A stretch of 34,408 bases of DNA from Methyloversatilis discipulorum (GTDB lineage: Bacteria > Pseudomonadota > Gammaproteobacteria > Burkholderiales > Rhodocyclaceae): positions 1 through 34,408 of the forward strand of contig NZ_JADMJL010000051.1 of NCBI RefSeq assembly GCF_018780585.1, read 5' to 3'. The translations under genes and the position numbers were made by a program. The notes under the pieces are model-generated. The model made no database searches and had not been told where the DNA came from. It worked only from the letters and a program-made list of their open reading frames with translations. Each line of letters begins with the position of its first letter. Position 1 is the first letter of the stretch. This document shows positions 8,897 to 17,232 of the stretch, in pieces.

Positions 8897-10912
8897 TCAG
8901 TCCGCCTCGCCACTCTCCGGCGGGGTCACCGGCAGTTCGGGCACCGGCGCGTCGGCGGGCGGTGTTTCCGGCGGCAGCTCGGCTTCGGCGATTTCCTCCG
9001 CCAGTTCTTCCTCCGACACCGCGGCAGCGCCGGTCAGCGCCGCCAGATCGCCGACCCAGCGGGCGCGGGCATCGTTGTCGAGCAGATGGATGTGCTCCAC
9101 CTCGACCTCGACCCGCGAGCGCGGATCGCGCGCCGGCAGGCTGGGGCAACGCAGTACCAGCGGAATCTGCTCCAGCCGCACCAGCGATTCGCGCAGCACG
9201 ATGGCCGACAGCGGCGAGGTATCGCCAGCCGCCGCCCGCTGACGCAGCCAGCGCAGGCACCAGTAGCGCTCCATCGCGCGCTGGAAGTCGGCGTAGGCGG
9301 CGTACACCAGCTCGAAGTCGCGCAGCGCCGACAGCAGCGCTTCCGACTTCGGCGGGAACACTGGCGGCTCGCCGCGCAGCAGCGTGATCATCTGCCACTG
9401 ATTCACCAGGTCGACGTAGCGGCGCAGCGGCGAGGTCGACCAGGCGTAGCAGTCGACGCCCAGCCCTTCGTGCGGTGCGGCCACCGTGGTCATGCGCACC
9501 TTGCCGGCGCCCTGGGCGCGGTACAGCGCCGGGATGCCGGCGTCGCGCAGATCGGCGCCCCAGGTGTTGTTGGCGACGATCATCAGTTCGGCCACCAGCT
9601 TGTCCAGCGGGCTGCCGCGCGCACGGCGCAGGATGTCGACACGGCCCTCGCCGTCTTCGGTCGTCTGTTCCCAATCGACGTAGAAGTTGAAATCCATCTG
9701 GCCGCCGTTGGCCGACGGCTTGCCGCGACCGGCTTCGAGCACTTCGGCCAGACGCCACAGCAGCAGCAGTTCGTCGCGCCACTCGAAGTCCGGCAGTTCG
9801 CCGGCCGTCAGCGTGTCGTCGTTGAACAGCGGCTCGATCTCGTGATGACGCAGGTTGGCGACCACGGCAACGCGTTCGATGCGGGTCTGCTTCGCCGTCA
9901 CCCGCAGATCGGTCTCGACATCGAGGTAGAGCGACAGCGCCGGGCAGTCGCGCCCGGCGGCCAGCGTGTAGGCGTCGACCGCCTCGTCCGGCAGCATGGT
10001 GATCTTGCGACCGGGGAAATAGACGGTCGACAGCCGGTTGCGCGCGATGTCGGCCAGCGCACTGCCGGGCTGTATCGCCAACGACGGCGCGGCGATGTGG
10101 ATGCCGACGCGCCAGCCGCCGCCCTCCTTCGGGCGCACCGAGAAGGCGTCGTCGATCTCGGTGGTGGTGGCGTCGTCGATCGAGAAGGCGCGCACGCCGG
10201 CGTCCGGCAAATCGCCAGCGGGCGGCACTTCGTGCGTCGGGAAGTCGGTGCCCTTCGGGAAGTACTCGAACAGGAAGCGGCCGAGGTGATAGTCGTGGCT
10301 GGACGCGAAGGCACCGGCCTTCGCCATCAGCCCCACCACCGACAGGCCGGCGGCCGCGGCAGCGGCTTCGACTGCCTTGGTTTCGAGGCGGTTGCGGTCC
10401 GGCTTGTACAGGATCTGCGTCGCACAGGCGGCAATCTCCGGCGGCGTGCGCCCGGCCTGCAGTTCGGCGCTCCAGTGCTCGATCTGCTCCTGCTGCAGCC
10501 GCTTCTTTTCCAGGCCGGCGAGCGCGGCCTTCAGGATGTCCGGTGGCGCCTTGCGGAAGCGACCGCGGCCCTTGCGATGGAAGTAGATCGGAGCGGCGTG
10601 CAGGCACAGCAGGATGGCGGTCGACTGCACGGCATCCGGTGCGGTGCCGTGGTATTCGCGGGCCAGTTCCTCGAAGGCGAACTCGTCGTCGCCACACACT
10701 TCCCACAGAAAGGGCGCGTCGAGATCGGCCGCCTGCGTTTCGGCGGCCGCCAGCAGCGCGGACGGCTCGGGGCTGGCAAAACGCAGCAGCACATTGGCCG
10801 CCTTCACCTTTGAGCGCTTGCCGCTCGGCAGTTCGACCTGCAGCGAGGACACGCTGTCGGTCATCACGGAGCCGGCGCGGAAATGGCCGTCCTCTTCGAA
10901 AAGAACATTCAT
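8897..10912 (-). CDS. RNB-domain (RNase II/R family) exoribonuclease
   Basis: This is a 3'-5' exoribonuclease of the RNase II superfamily, acting on single-stranded RNA in the cytoplasm. The catalytic RNB motif sits at residues 243-259 (FSIDDATTTEIDDAFSV). Asp246, Asp254 and Asp255 match the Mg2+-binding aspartates of E. coli RNase II; the position of its Asp207 is Glu252 here. Further RNB motifs are YFPGRKITMLP (298-308), VAELMIVANNTWG and YAWSTSPLRRYVDLVNQWQ, the last with the conserved Arg pair near the active site. The N-terminal part is OB-like and helical. The C-terminal S1-like region is short and is followed by an acidic, Pro-rich tail. The length of 671 is close to RNase II (644). 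It is divergent from mgtE; a GATAAT box at 10942-10947 could be its -10. Confidence 0.85.
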   Translation of the reverse strand: MNVLFEEDGHFRAGSVMTDSVSSLQVELPSGKRSKVKAANVLLRFASPEPSALLAAAETQAADLDAPFLWEVCGDDEFAFEELAREYHGTAPDAVQSTAILLCLHAAPIYFHRKGRGRFRKAPPDILKAALAGLEKKRLQQEQIEHWSAELQAGRTPPEIAACATQILYKPDRNRLETKAVEAAAAAAGLSVVGLMAKAGAFASSHDYHLGRFLFEYFPKGTDFPTHEVPPAGDLPDAGVRAFSIDDATTTEIDDAFSVRPKEGGGWRVGIHIAAPSLAIQPGSALADIARNRLSTVYFPGRKITMLPDEAVDAYTLAAGRDCPALSLYLDVETDLRVTAKQTRIERVAVVANLRHHEIEPLFNDDTLTAGELPDFEWRDELLLLWRLAEVLEAGRGKPSANGGQMDFNFYVDWEQTTEDGEGRVDILRRARGSPLDKLVAELMIVANNTWGADLRDAGIPALYRAQGAGKVRMTTVAAPHEGLGVDCYAWSTSPLRRYVDLVNQWQMITLLRGEPPVFPPKSEALLSALRDFELVYAAYADFQRAMERYWCLRWLRQRAAAGDTSPLSAIVLRESLVRLEQIPLVLRCPSLPARDPRSRVEVEVEHIHLLDNDARARWVGDLAALTGAAAVSEEELAEEIAEAELPPETPPADAPVPELPVTPPESGEAD

Positions 10913-11011
10913 GAAACGGGTCGGCAGGGATACGGCCCGTGATTATCGTTGAAAGCGCGCAGCCGCTGTCGCATCGCGGCAAAAAGCCTCGGGCCGGTAA
11001 CCGGGGGCGGC

Positions 11012-11017
11012 TACAAT
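11012..11017 (+). promoter_or_regulatory. Putative -10 box (TACAAT) of mgtE
   Basis: TACAAT lies 39 nt before the chosen GTG start of mgtE in the divergent RNase/mgtE spacer. The -35 region is poor. Its position argues against the GTG at 10939 being the real start. Confidence 0.45.
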
Positions 11018-11055
11018 CGCCTGCCAGCCCGCCGCCCGGCAGGCCCGACCCGGAT

Positions 11056-12507
11056 GTGCTGCACGTGGCCGACGCCGACGAAATCCTTCACCACGACGCG
11101 ATGCAAGAGCGCCTGCAAGAGGTGAGGACGCTGCTCGACCGTCAGAAGCGGGTCGAAAGCCTGGTGCACCGGCAGGAGATGCCGCGTCACGAACTGGTCG
11201 AGACGCTGGTGGCCAAGCAGCATCACAACGAGCTGACCAAGAAGCTCGACGCGATGCACCCGGCCGACATCGCCTACATCCTGGAAGCGCTGCCGCCGGA
11301 CGACCGCCTGCTGGTGTGGGACCTGGTGCGCGCCGAGCGCGACGGCGAAATCCTGCTCGAAGTGTCGGACGCGGTCCGCGAGACGCTGATCGACGCGATG
11401 GAGCCGAAGGAGCTGGTCGCCGCGGTCGAACAGCTCGACGCCGACGAACTGGCCGACCTCGCGCCCGACCTGCCGACCGAAGTCATGCAGGACGTGTTCA
11501 GCTCGCTCGACCACGAGGAGCGCGAACAGCTGCGTGCGGCAATGTCCTACCCGGAGGACTCGGTCGGTGCGCTGATGGATTTCGACATGGTCACGGTACG
11601 CGAGGACGTGACACTGGAAGTCGTGCTGCGCTACCTGCGCCTGTTCGACGAACTGCCGGACCACACCGACCAGATCTTCGTCATCGACCGCGACGACAAG
11701 CTGCGCGGCTCGCTGTCGCTGAACACGCTGCTGGTGAACGACGTCGACGTCGATGTGGCCAGCGTGATGCACGACCATCCGCTCGTGCTGCGCGCCTCGG
11801 ACAGCGCCGAATCGGCCGCCCAGGCTTTCGAGCGCTACGACCTGGTGTCGGCGCCGGTGGTCGACCACCACGATCAGCTGATCGGCCGGCTCACCGTGAA
11901 CGAGGTGATGGACTTCATCCGCGAGCAGTCGGAAGAGGAGCTGCTGGCGCACGCCGGTCTGCGCGAGGAGGAAGACATCTTCGCGCCCATCATGGATTCG
12001 GTGAAGAACCGTTGGGCCTGGCTGGCGATCAATCTGGTCACGGCCTTCTTCGCCTCGCGCGTGATCGGCGCTTTCGAAGGCTCGATCGAGAAGCTGGTGG
12101 CGCTGGCCGCGCTGATGCCCATCGTCGCCGGCATCGGCGGCAACTCCGGCAACCAGACCATCACGATGATCGTGCGCGCGATCGCTCTCGGTCAGCTGCA
12201 GCCGGAGGCGGCGCGCCGCCTCTACCGCAAGGAAATGGGCGTGTCGCTGATCAATGGCATCGTCTGGGGCGGCCTGCTCGGCCTGCTCGCCTGGTGGCTG
12301 TACGACTCGTGGGCGCTGGGCATGGTGATGACCGGCGCGATGACGCTGAACCTTCTGCTCGCCGCCTTTGTCGGTGTATCGGTACCTATGCTGCTGGCGC
12401 GCTACGGGCGCGACCCGGCAGTGGGCTCTTCGGTGCTGATCACCGCGGTGACCGATTCCGGCGGCTTCTTCATCTTCCTCGGGCTGGCCACCCTGTTCCT
12501 GATCTGA
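11056..12507 (+). CDS. mgtE: Magnesium transporter MgtE
   Basis: This is an inner-membrane dimeric Mg2+ channel. It has the complete MgtE architecture: an N-terminal alpha-superhelical domain (LHPADIAYILEALPPDDRLLVWDLV is diagnostic), two CBS domains roughly in the middle (first around FVIDRDDKLRGSL, second around APVVDHHDQLIGRLTVNEVMDFI), a plug helix, and five membrane helices. The pore stretch GIGGNSGNQTITMIVRAIALG is present, as is the closing ITAVTDSGGFFIFLGLATLFL with the pore Asp. The frame is open from a GTG at 10939, but the TACAAT box at 11012 lies inside that extension. The GTG at 11056 gives the usual N-terminal length; the ATG at 11101 is a further alternative. The stop lies 10 nt before the next gene, so the two are likely cotranscribed. 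Confidence 0.93.
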   Translation: MLHVADADEILHHDAMQERLQEVRTLLDRQKRVESLVHRQEMPRHELVETLVAKQHHNELTKKLDAMHPADIAYILEALPPDDRLLVWDLVRAERDGEILLEVSDAVRETLIDAMEPKELVAAVEQLDADELADLAPDLPTEVMQDVFSSLDHEEREQLRAAMSYPEDSVGALMDFDMVTVREDVTLEVVLRYLRLFDELPDHTDQIFVIDRDDKLRGSLSLNTLLVNDVDVDVASVMHDHPLVLRASDSAESAAQAFERYDLVSAPVVDHHDQLIGRLTVNEVMDFIREQSEEELLAHAGLREEEDIFAPIMDSVKNRWAWLAINLVTAFFASRVIGAFEGSIEKLVALAALMPIVAGIGGNSGNQTITMIVRAIALGQLQPEAARRLYRKEMGVSLINGIVWGGLLGLLAWWLYDSWALGMVMTGAMTLNLLLAAFVGVSVPMLLARYGRDPAVGSSVLITAVTDSGGFFIFLGLATLFLI

Positions 12508-12517
12508 AGGACTTGCC

Positions 12518-13033
12518 ATGCAGCTGCGCCTGTTCGCCTTCGGCCTCGCGATGATGATCGCCGGCACCTGCGCCGAAGCGGCTGACCGCATCGTCACCGT
12601 GCCCTGCGCCGAGGCCGGTACGCTGGAGTTCGACGTCCCCGAGGACTGGGCGGTGGACATCAGCCGGCACGACGCCCGCATGCCGCCGACGGTGACCGTC
12701 GCCGCGCCGGACGGCCAGGCGCAGTGGGTGGTGACCGCCGTGTGGAAGGCCGCCGACCGCAAGCCGCCGGCCACGCCGGACGAAATCCGCGCACGCGTCC
12801 GCCGCACCGCCGAAACGGTCGGCGCGGCGGCGGCGCCGCTGCAGGCGACGGCGACCGGCTTCTATTTCGACGCCGGCGGCAGCATCACGCCGGAACCCTA
12901 TACCCGGCTGCGCCAGGGCATGCTGCGCGTCGGCGAACTGACGGTGAGCTTTACCGCGATGAGCGCGGAGGCGCGCGCAGGCGATCAGCAGACTGCGGTC
13001 GAACGGCTGACCGCGGCACGGCACCGTCCGTGA
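12518..13033 (+). CDS. Small secreted protein of unknown function (171 aa)
   Basis: I do not recognise the family. A signal peptide is clear (MQLRLFAFGLAMMIAGTCAEA, cleavage near residue 21). The mature part is a compact alpha/beta protein of about 150 residues, with one cysteine near its start (VTVPCAEAG) and an early EFDVPEDWAV stretch. That stretch resembles small periplasmic proteins in which a beta strand leads into a Pro-containing P-D-W turn. AAGGA lies 8 nt upstream of the ATG. The 10-nt spacing after mgtE suggests one transcript. A GGCGGC-TCAG-GCCGCC hairpin at 13037-13052 spans the gap to the convergent TauE gene and may end both transcripts, although it lacks a T run. Confidence 0.7.
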   Translation: MQLRLFAFGLAMMIAGTCAEAADRIVTVPCAEAGTLEFDVPEDWAVDISRHDARMPPTVTVAAPDGQAQWVVTAVWKAADRKPPATPDEIRARVRRTAETVGAAAAPLQATATGFYFDAGGSITPEPYTRLRQGMLRVGELTVSFTAMSAEARAGDQQTAVERLTAARHRP

Positions 13034-13042
13034 AGCGGCGGC

Positions 13043-13885
13043 TCAGGCCGCCCACAGCTTCCACAGCATGCGCGCGCACAGCACGACCAGCAGCGTCGCG
13101 AACACGCGCTTGAGCAAGGTGGCCGGCAGACGGTGAGCGGCGCGCGCACCCCAGGGCGTGGTGAACACGCTGGTGCATAGGATGGCGGCCAGCGCCGGCA
13201 GGTGCACATAGCCCAGCACCTGAGCCGGCATGCCCTGCACACCCCAGCCATTGACGACGTAGCCGACCGTGCCGCCGAGCGCGATCGGCAGGCCCAGCGC
13301 GGCAGAGGTGCCGATGGCGTTGCGGATGTCGCGGTTGCACCAGGTCAGGAAGGGCACCGTCATCGCACCGCCGCCGACCGCCACCAGCGCGGAAATGGTA
13401 CCGATGCCGCCCCCTACCGCAATGAGGCCGGCCGGCCCCGGCAGCTGACGCGACGGCTTGGGCTTCAGTCCGACCAGCATGTTGATCGCGATGTAGGCGA
13501 TGAATACCGCAAAGAACACCGACAGCGTCTGCGTAGAAACGAGACGCGCGATGAAGGTGCCGAGCGCGGTACCGAGCAGCACGCCCACCGTCATCAGCCG
13601 GACTACCGGCCAGTCGACGGCGCCGTGTGCGTGATGGGTGCGCAGGCTGACGAAGGCGGACACGACAATGGCCGCCATCGAGGTGCCCAGCGCCAGATGC
13701 AGGATGTGGTCCGGCGTCACCTGCTGCTGTTCGAACAGCATCACCAGTATCGGCACCAGCAGCGTGCCGCCGCCGATGCCCAGCATGCCGGCGAAGAAGC
13801 CGGCAACGGCACCGAGCACGAGACAGGCGAGGACGAAGTCGAGGCTGGGGAAGAAGTCCGGTATCAGCATCATGGTGCAGCGCAA
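13043..13885 (-). CDS. TauE/SafE-family (sulfite exporter) membrane permease
   Basis: This inner-membrane protein has about eight helices in two repeats of the TauE/SafE (DUF81) type. Diagnostic glycine-rich stretches are AGFFAGMLGIGGGTLLVPIL near the N-terminus and its pseudo-repeat GGGIGTISALVAVGGGAMTVPFLTWCN in the middle. Members export or import sulfur-containing or small organic anions such as sulfite, sulfoacetate or taurine-derived products; the substrate cannot be read here. The frame allows starts at 13885 (ATG) or 13873 (ATG-ATG pair), and neither has a strong ribosome site. The gene sits alone, convergent with the small secreted protein gene, and is separated from the operon upstream by a terminator. 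Confidence 0.85.
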   Translation of the reverse strand: MRCTMMLIPDFFPSLDFVLACLVLGAVAGFFAGMLGIGGGTLLVPILVMLFEQQQVTPDHILHLALGTSMAAIVVSAFVSLRTHHAHGAVDWPVVRLMTVGVLLGTALGTFIARLVSTQTLSVFFAVFIAYIAINMLVGLKPKPSRQLPGPAGLIAVGGGIGTISALVAVGGGAMTVPFLTWCNRDIRNAIGTSAALGLPIALGGTVGYVVNGWGVQGMPAQVLGYVHLPALAAILCTSVFTTPWGARAAHRLPATLLKRVFATLLVVLCARMLWKLWAA

Positions 13886-13937
13886 AAGGCGCTATCTGAA
13901 CACAGCACGCGCTGTCGCCGCAAAAGTGGCGTGGCGC

Positions 13938-13972
13938 AAAAACAAAACGGGGCGCCCGAAGGCGCCCCGCTG
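13938..13972 (-). terminator. Rho-independent terminator of the acs-tctCBA-panE operon
   Basis: On the minus strand a GGGGCGCC-TTCG-GGCGCCCC stem-loop with a UUCG tetraloop is followed by GTTTTGTTTTT. It lies about 20 nt after the stop codon of the reductase gene and closes the five-gene operon. Confidence 0.88.
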
Positions 13973-13992
13973 TGTCGTACAGTCGGCGACGA

Positions 13993-14997
13993 TCAGCCAG
14001 CGATGGCCAGCTTGCCCTTCTTGTCCGACAAGGTGCGCGCCAGCAGCGACACCAGCGCGTAGACCGCGTCGATGTTGGGCGTCGGGATACCGGTGATGCG
14101 GCCCAGTTCGCGCACCGAGCCAACCAGCGCCTCGAACTCCAGCGGACGGCCGGCTTCGACGTCCTGCAGCATCGAGGTCTTGTGCGCACCGACCGCTTCG
14201 GCGCCGGCGATCCGCTTGTCCAGACCGATCTTGAATTCCACGCCCAGCTTCTCGCCGACCGCCTGCGCCTCGCGCATCATGTTGGCAGCGAGTTCGCGCG
14301 TCAGCGGGAAGCGGCAGATGTCTTCCAGCGTGGCATGGGTCAGCGCCGAAATCGGGTTGAAGCTCAGGTTGCCCCACAGCTTCACCCACATTTCGGAACG
14401 GATGTCCTTCGACACCGGCGACTTGAAGCCAGCGGCGATCATCGCCTGCGACAGCGCCTCGATGCGCGGCGAACGCGAACCGTCGAGCTCGCCCAGCGTG
14501 AAGCGGTTGCCCTCGATCAGCTTGATCACGCCCGGCTCGACCAGCTCGGACGCCGGATAGACGACCGAGCCGATCACGCGCTCGACCTCGATATTGGCGG
14601 CGACGATGCCGTCCGGATCGACCGAGGTGACCGGCGTGCCTTCGTAGTCGCCGCCCAGCTTGTGGAAATACCACCAGGGGATGCCGTTCTGCATGGTCAC
14701 GACCATCGTGTCGGGGCCGAACAGCGCGCGCATGTCGGCCGCCACGTCCTTCACCTGATGCGCCTTCAGCGTCAGCAGGATGACGTCCTGCACGCCGGCG
14801 TCGGCCATCTTCTGCACGCCGCGGATGTTCGGGGCGTCTTCGACCGTGCCGTCCTCCAGGATCAGCGACATGCCCTTGGCCTGGATGGCGGCGAGGTTGG
14901 GGCCGCGCGCAATGCAAGTCACTTCATTGCCGGCGCGCGACAGCTTCACCGCCAGGTAACCACCGATGGCGCCTGCGCCAACGACTGCGATCTTCAT
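13993..14997 (-). CDS. PanE/ApbA-family reductase, proposed oxalyl-CoA reductase
   Basis: This is an NAD(P)H-dependent oxidoreductase of the ketopantoate reductase family (334 residues). The N-terminal Rossmann motif is VVGAGAIGGYLA (residues 5-16). MQNGI (102-106) is the conserved cofactor-site motif. Lys206 (MWVKLWGN) matches the catalytic lysine of E. coli PanE, and SMLQD at 275-279 with Glu287 matches its substrate-binding Ser/Glu region. A strong GAAGGAGAT ribosome site precedes the ATG at 14997. It is the last gene of the operon after a CoA ligase and a TTT transporter, so a role in pantothenate synthesis is unlikely. A PanE paralogue (PanE2) in Methylobacterium extorquens is the oxalyl-CoA reductase that yields glyoxylate; the neighbouring ligase makes that the best guess here. 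The family is certain, the specific substrate inferred. Confidence 0.85.
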   Translation of the reverse strand: MKIAVVGAGAIGGYLAVKLSRAGNEVTCIARGPNLAAIQAKGMSLILEDGTVEDAPNIRGVQKMADAGVQDVILLTLKAHQVKDVAADMRALFGPDTMVVTMQNGIPWWYFHKLGGDYEGTPVTSVDPDGIVAANIEVERVIGSVVYPASELVEPGVIKLIEGNRFTLGELDGSRSPRIEALSQAMIAAGFKSPVSKDIRSEMWVKLWGNLSFNPISALTHATLEDICRFPLTRELAANMMREAQAVGEKLGVEFKIGLDKRIAGAEAVGAHKTSMLQDVEAGRPLEFEALVGSVRELGRITGIPTPNIDAVYALVSLLARTLSDKKGKLAIAG

Positions 14998-15053
14998 CTT
15001 TTCATCTCCTTCAATGGCGCGGCGGGACGGCGCTTGCGCACCGGCCCGCCGTC

Positions 15054-15085
15054 ATTCCGTCCCGCCGTCGTGGGGCGGACGGAAT
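15054..15085 (-). other. Stem-loop between tctA and the reductase gene
   Basis: ATTCCGTCC and GGACGGAAT form a 9-bp perfect stem around a 14-nt GC-rich loop. It lies between the tctA stop and the reductase start and overlaps neither gene. There is no T tract on the minus strand. It could set the relative level of the last gene or mark an mRNA processing point. Confidence 0.4.
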
Positions 15086-15094
15086 CAGTTCATG

Positions 15095-16591
15095 TCACGC
15101 ACGGCCGCGCAGATAGTGCTTCAGCGCCGGCACGATGGGCCACAGCAGCATGGTGAAGGACAGCAGCATCAGACCGGCCACCAGCGGGTTGGCCCAGAAG
15201 ATGTCGAGACTGCCCTGCGAGAGCAGCATGGACTGACGGAAGCTCGATTCGGCCATGTCGCCGAGCACCAGCGCAAGCACCAGCGGTGCGAGCGGGTAAC
15301 GCAGCTTCTTGAACAGGTAACCGAACACGCCGAACACCAGCATCATCACCACGTCGAAGATGGAGCTGTGCACCGTGTAGGCACCGATCGCGCAGATCAC
15401 GATGATGACCGGGCCGATCACCGAGAACGGGATGCGCAGGATGGCCGCCCACCAGGGCACCGTGGTCAGCACGACGATCAGGCCGACGATGTTGCCGAGG
15501 TACATCGACGCGATAAGGCCCCAGACGAAGTCCGGCTTCTCGGTGAACAGCAGCGGACCGGGCTGCAGACCCCAGATCAGCAGGCCGCCCAGCAGCACAG
15601 CGGCGGTCGGCGAACCGGGAATGCCCAGCGTCAGCATCGGCAGCAGCGCCGAGGTACCGGCGGCGTGCGCCGCGGTTTCCGGGGCCACCACGCCTTCGAT
15701 ATTGCCCTTGCCGAACGAGTCCTTGTCCTTCGCTCCCCGACGGGCCAGACCGTAGGCCATGAAGGAGGCCGGCGTCGCGCCACCCGGGGTGACGCCCATC
15801 CAGCAGCCCACCAGCACCGAGCGGATCGAGGTCTTCCAGTAGCGCAGCAGTTCCTTCCAGGTCTGCAGCACGACGTTGAGCTGGATCTTCGCGCTCTTGC
15901 CCTTGAAGGCCAGGCCCTCTTCCATCGTCAGCAGGATTTCGCCGATGCCGAACAGACCGATCACCGCGATCAGGAAGTCGAAGCCCTTCAGCAGCTCTGT
16001 GGTGCCGAAGGTCATGCGCAGCGTGCCGGTCACCGTGTCCATGCCGACCGCCGCCAGCGCGAAGCCGAGCGCCATCACGGCCAGCGTCTTGGCGGGTGGC
16101 TCCTTGCTCATGCCGACGAAGGAGCAGAAGGTGAGCATCTGCACCGCGAACATTTCCGCCGCCCCGAACTTCAGCGCGAACTTCGCCACCAGCGGGGCGA
16201 GGAAGGTGATCAGCAGCACGGCGAAGAAGGCGCCAACGAAGGACGACGTGAACGCCGCCGTCAGTGCGGCACCCGCCCGACCCTGCTGTGCCAGCGGGAA
16301 GCCGTCGAAGGTGGTGGCTACCGACCACGGTTCGCCCGGAATGTTGAACAGGATCGACGTGATCGCCCCGCCGAACAGCGCGCCCCAGTAGATGCAGGAC
16401 AGCATGATGATGGCCGAGGTCTGGTCCATCGAAAAGGTCAGCGGCAGCAGGATGGCGATGCCGTTGGCACCGCCCAGGCCCGGCAGCACGCCGATCAGGA
16501 TGCCCAGCGTGATGCCGAGCACCATGAAGCCCAGATTGGGCAGGGTCAGCGCGACGCTGAACCCGTGCATGAGGTTGTTGAGTTCTTCCAT
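15095..16591 (-). CDS. tctA: Tripartite tricarboxylate transporter large permease TctA
   Basis: This is the large membrane subunit (498 residues, usual length about 500) of a TTT transporter, which imports carboxylates together with H+ or Na+ using a periplasmic binding protein. Diagnostic motifs are GVLPGLGGANGIAILLPLTF near residues 34-53 and the repeat GVTPGGATPASFMAYGLARR, with LTLGIPGSPTAAVLLGGL further on. About eleven or twelve hydrophobic helices follow the family pattern. It starts 26 nt after the tctB stop and belongs to the same operon. The binding protein and CoA ligase in the operon suggest a small dicarboxylate, oxalate by inference. Confidence 0.95.
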   Translation of the reverse strand: MEELNNLMHGFSVALTLPNLGFMVLGITLGILIGVLPGLGGANGIAILLPLTFSMDQTSAIIMLSCIYWGALFGGAITSILFNIPGEPWSVATTFDGFPLAQQGRAGAALTAAFTSSFVGAFFAVLLITFLAPLVAKFALKFGAAEMFAVQMLTFCSFVGMSKEPPAKTLAVMALGFALAAVGMDTVTGTLRMTFGTTELLKGFDFLIAVIGLFGIGEILLTMEEGLAFKGKSAKIQLNVVLQTWKELLRYWKTSIRSVLVGCWMGVTPGGATPASFMAYGLARRGAKDKDSFGKGNIEGVVAPETAAHAAGTSALLPMLTLGIPGSPTAAVLLGGLLIWGLQPGPLLFTEKPDFVWGLIASMYLGNIVGLIVVLTTVPWWAAILRIPFSVIGPVIIVICAIGAYTVHSSIFDVVMMLVFGVFGYLFKKLRYPLAPLVLALVLGDMAESSFRQSMLLSQGSLDIFWANPLVAGLMLLSFTMLLWPIVPALKHYLRGRA

Positions 16592-16617
16592 CTCGGTCTC
16601 GGGAATTTCGCGTTATG

Positions 16618-17130
16618 TCAGAAACCGAGCATCAGCTCGATCGGACCTTTGGGCAGCGGCACGAGGAACCAGCGCTCGAACAGCATGAAGGCTGCGAGCG
16701 GCACGCCGACTGCGGTCAGGGTGGTGGCAATGAGGCCGAACTTGCCGTGCACCTTCATGAAGAAGGCGATCAGCACCAGCGACGACACGTAGATGCCGAG
16801 ATAGACGACAGCCACGATGTAGATGGTGAGCGGCACCAGCATCTGCATCACCGACTTCAGCTCGACCCAGGACGCGAACTGCGGCTGTGCCTTCTTGAAG
16901 CGTGTCAGTGCGCCGAACAGGATCCAGCCGCTGGATATGAGCAGGATGCAGCCGATGTAGAAGGGGAAATAGCCGGCGCGCGGGCCCTCACCCTCTTCCC
17001 AGCCGATGCCGACTCGGATGCTGTCGTTCACCACGATGATGCCGATGGCGAACAGGAAGAGCGCGACCAGGATTTCCGGCCAGCGGTTGGACATGCCGGC
17101 TTCAGCGGCGTCCTCGGATCGCTCCATCAT
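16618..17130 (-). CDS. tctB: Tripartite tricarboxylate transporter small permease TctB
   Basis: This is the small membrane subunit of the TTT transporter, 170 residues with four hydrophobic helices. It has the family's N-terminal helix (PEILVALFLFAIGIIVVNDS) and the G-P-R-A-G-Y-F-P-F-Y-I-G motif between helices 1 and 2. I chose the ATG at 17130 because CTGGAG lies just upstream; a longer frame up to 17217 would run through the palindromic hairpin in the intergenic gap. It partners TctA, encoded 26 nt downstream. Confidence 0.92.
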   Translation of the reverse strand: MMERSEDAAEAGMSNRWPEILVALFLFAIGIIVVNDSIRVGIGWEEGEGPRAGYFPFYIGCILLISSGWILFGALTRFKKAQPQFASWVELKSVMQMLVPLTIYIVAVVYLGIYVSSLVLIAFFMKVHGKFGLIATTLTAVGVPLAAFMLFERWFLVPLPKGPIELMLGF

Positions 17131-17182
17131 GAATCTCCAGAAACTAAAAACAGGAAGTGAACATCTTCGCGGCACATCGAAA

Positions 17183-17214
17183 CGAATACGGGCGGGATGA
17201 CCCGCCCGTATTCG
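17183..17214 (-). other. Perfect 14-bp intercistronic hairpin between tctC and tctB
   Basis: CGAATACGGGCGGG and CCCGCCCGTATTCG form a perfect 14-bp stem around a 4-nt loop, 18 nt after the tctC stop codon and 52 nt before the tctB start. On the minus strand it is followed by TTTCG rather than a long T run. In transporter operons such structures commonly protect the binding-protein message or cause partial termination, so that tctC is made in excess over the permease. Confidence 0.8.
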
Positions 17215-17232
17215 CACACTGCTACAGGCTGA

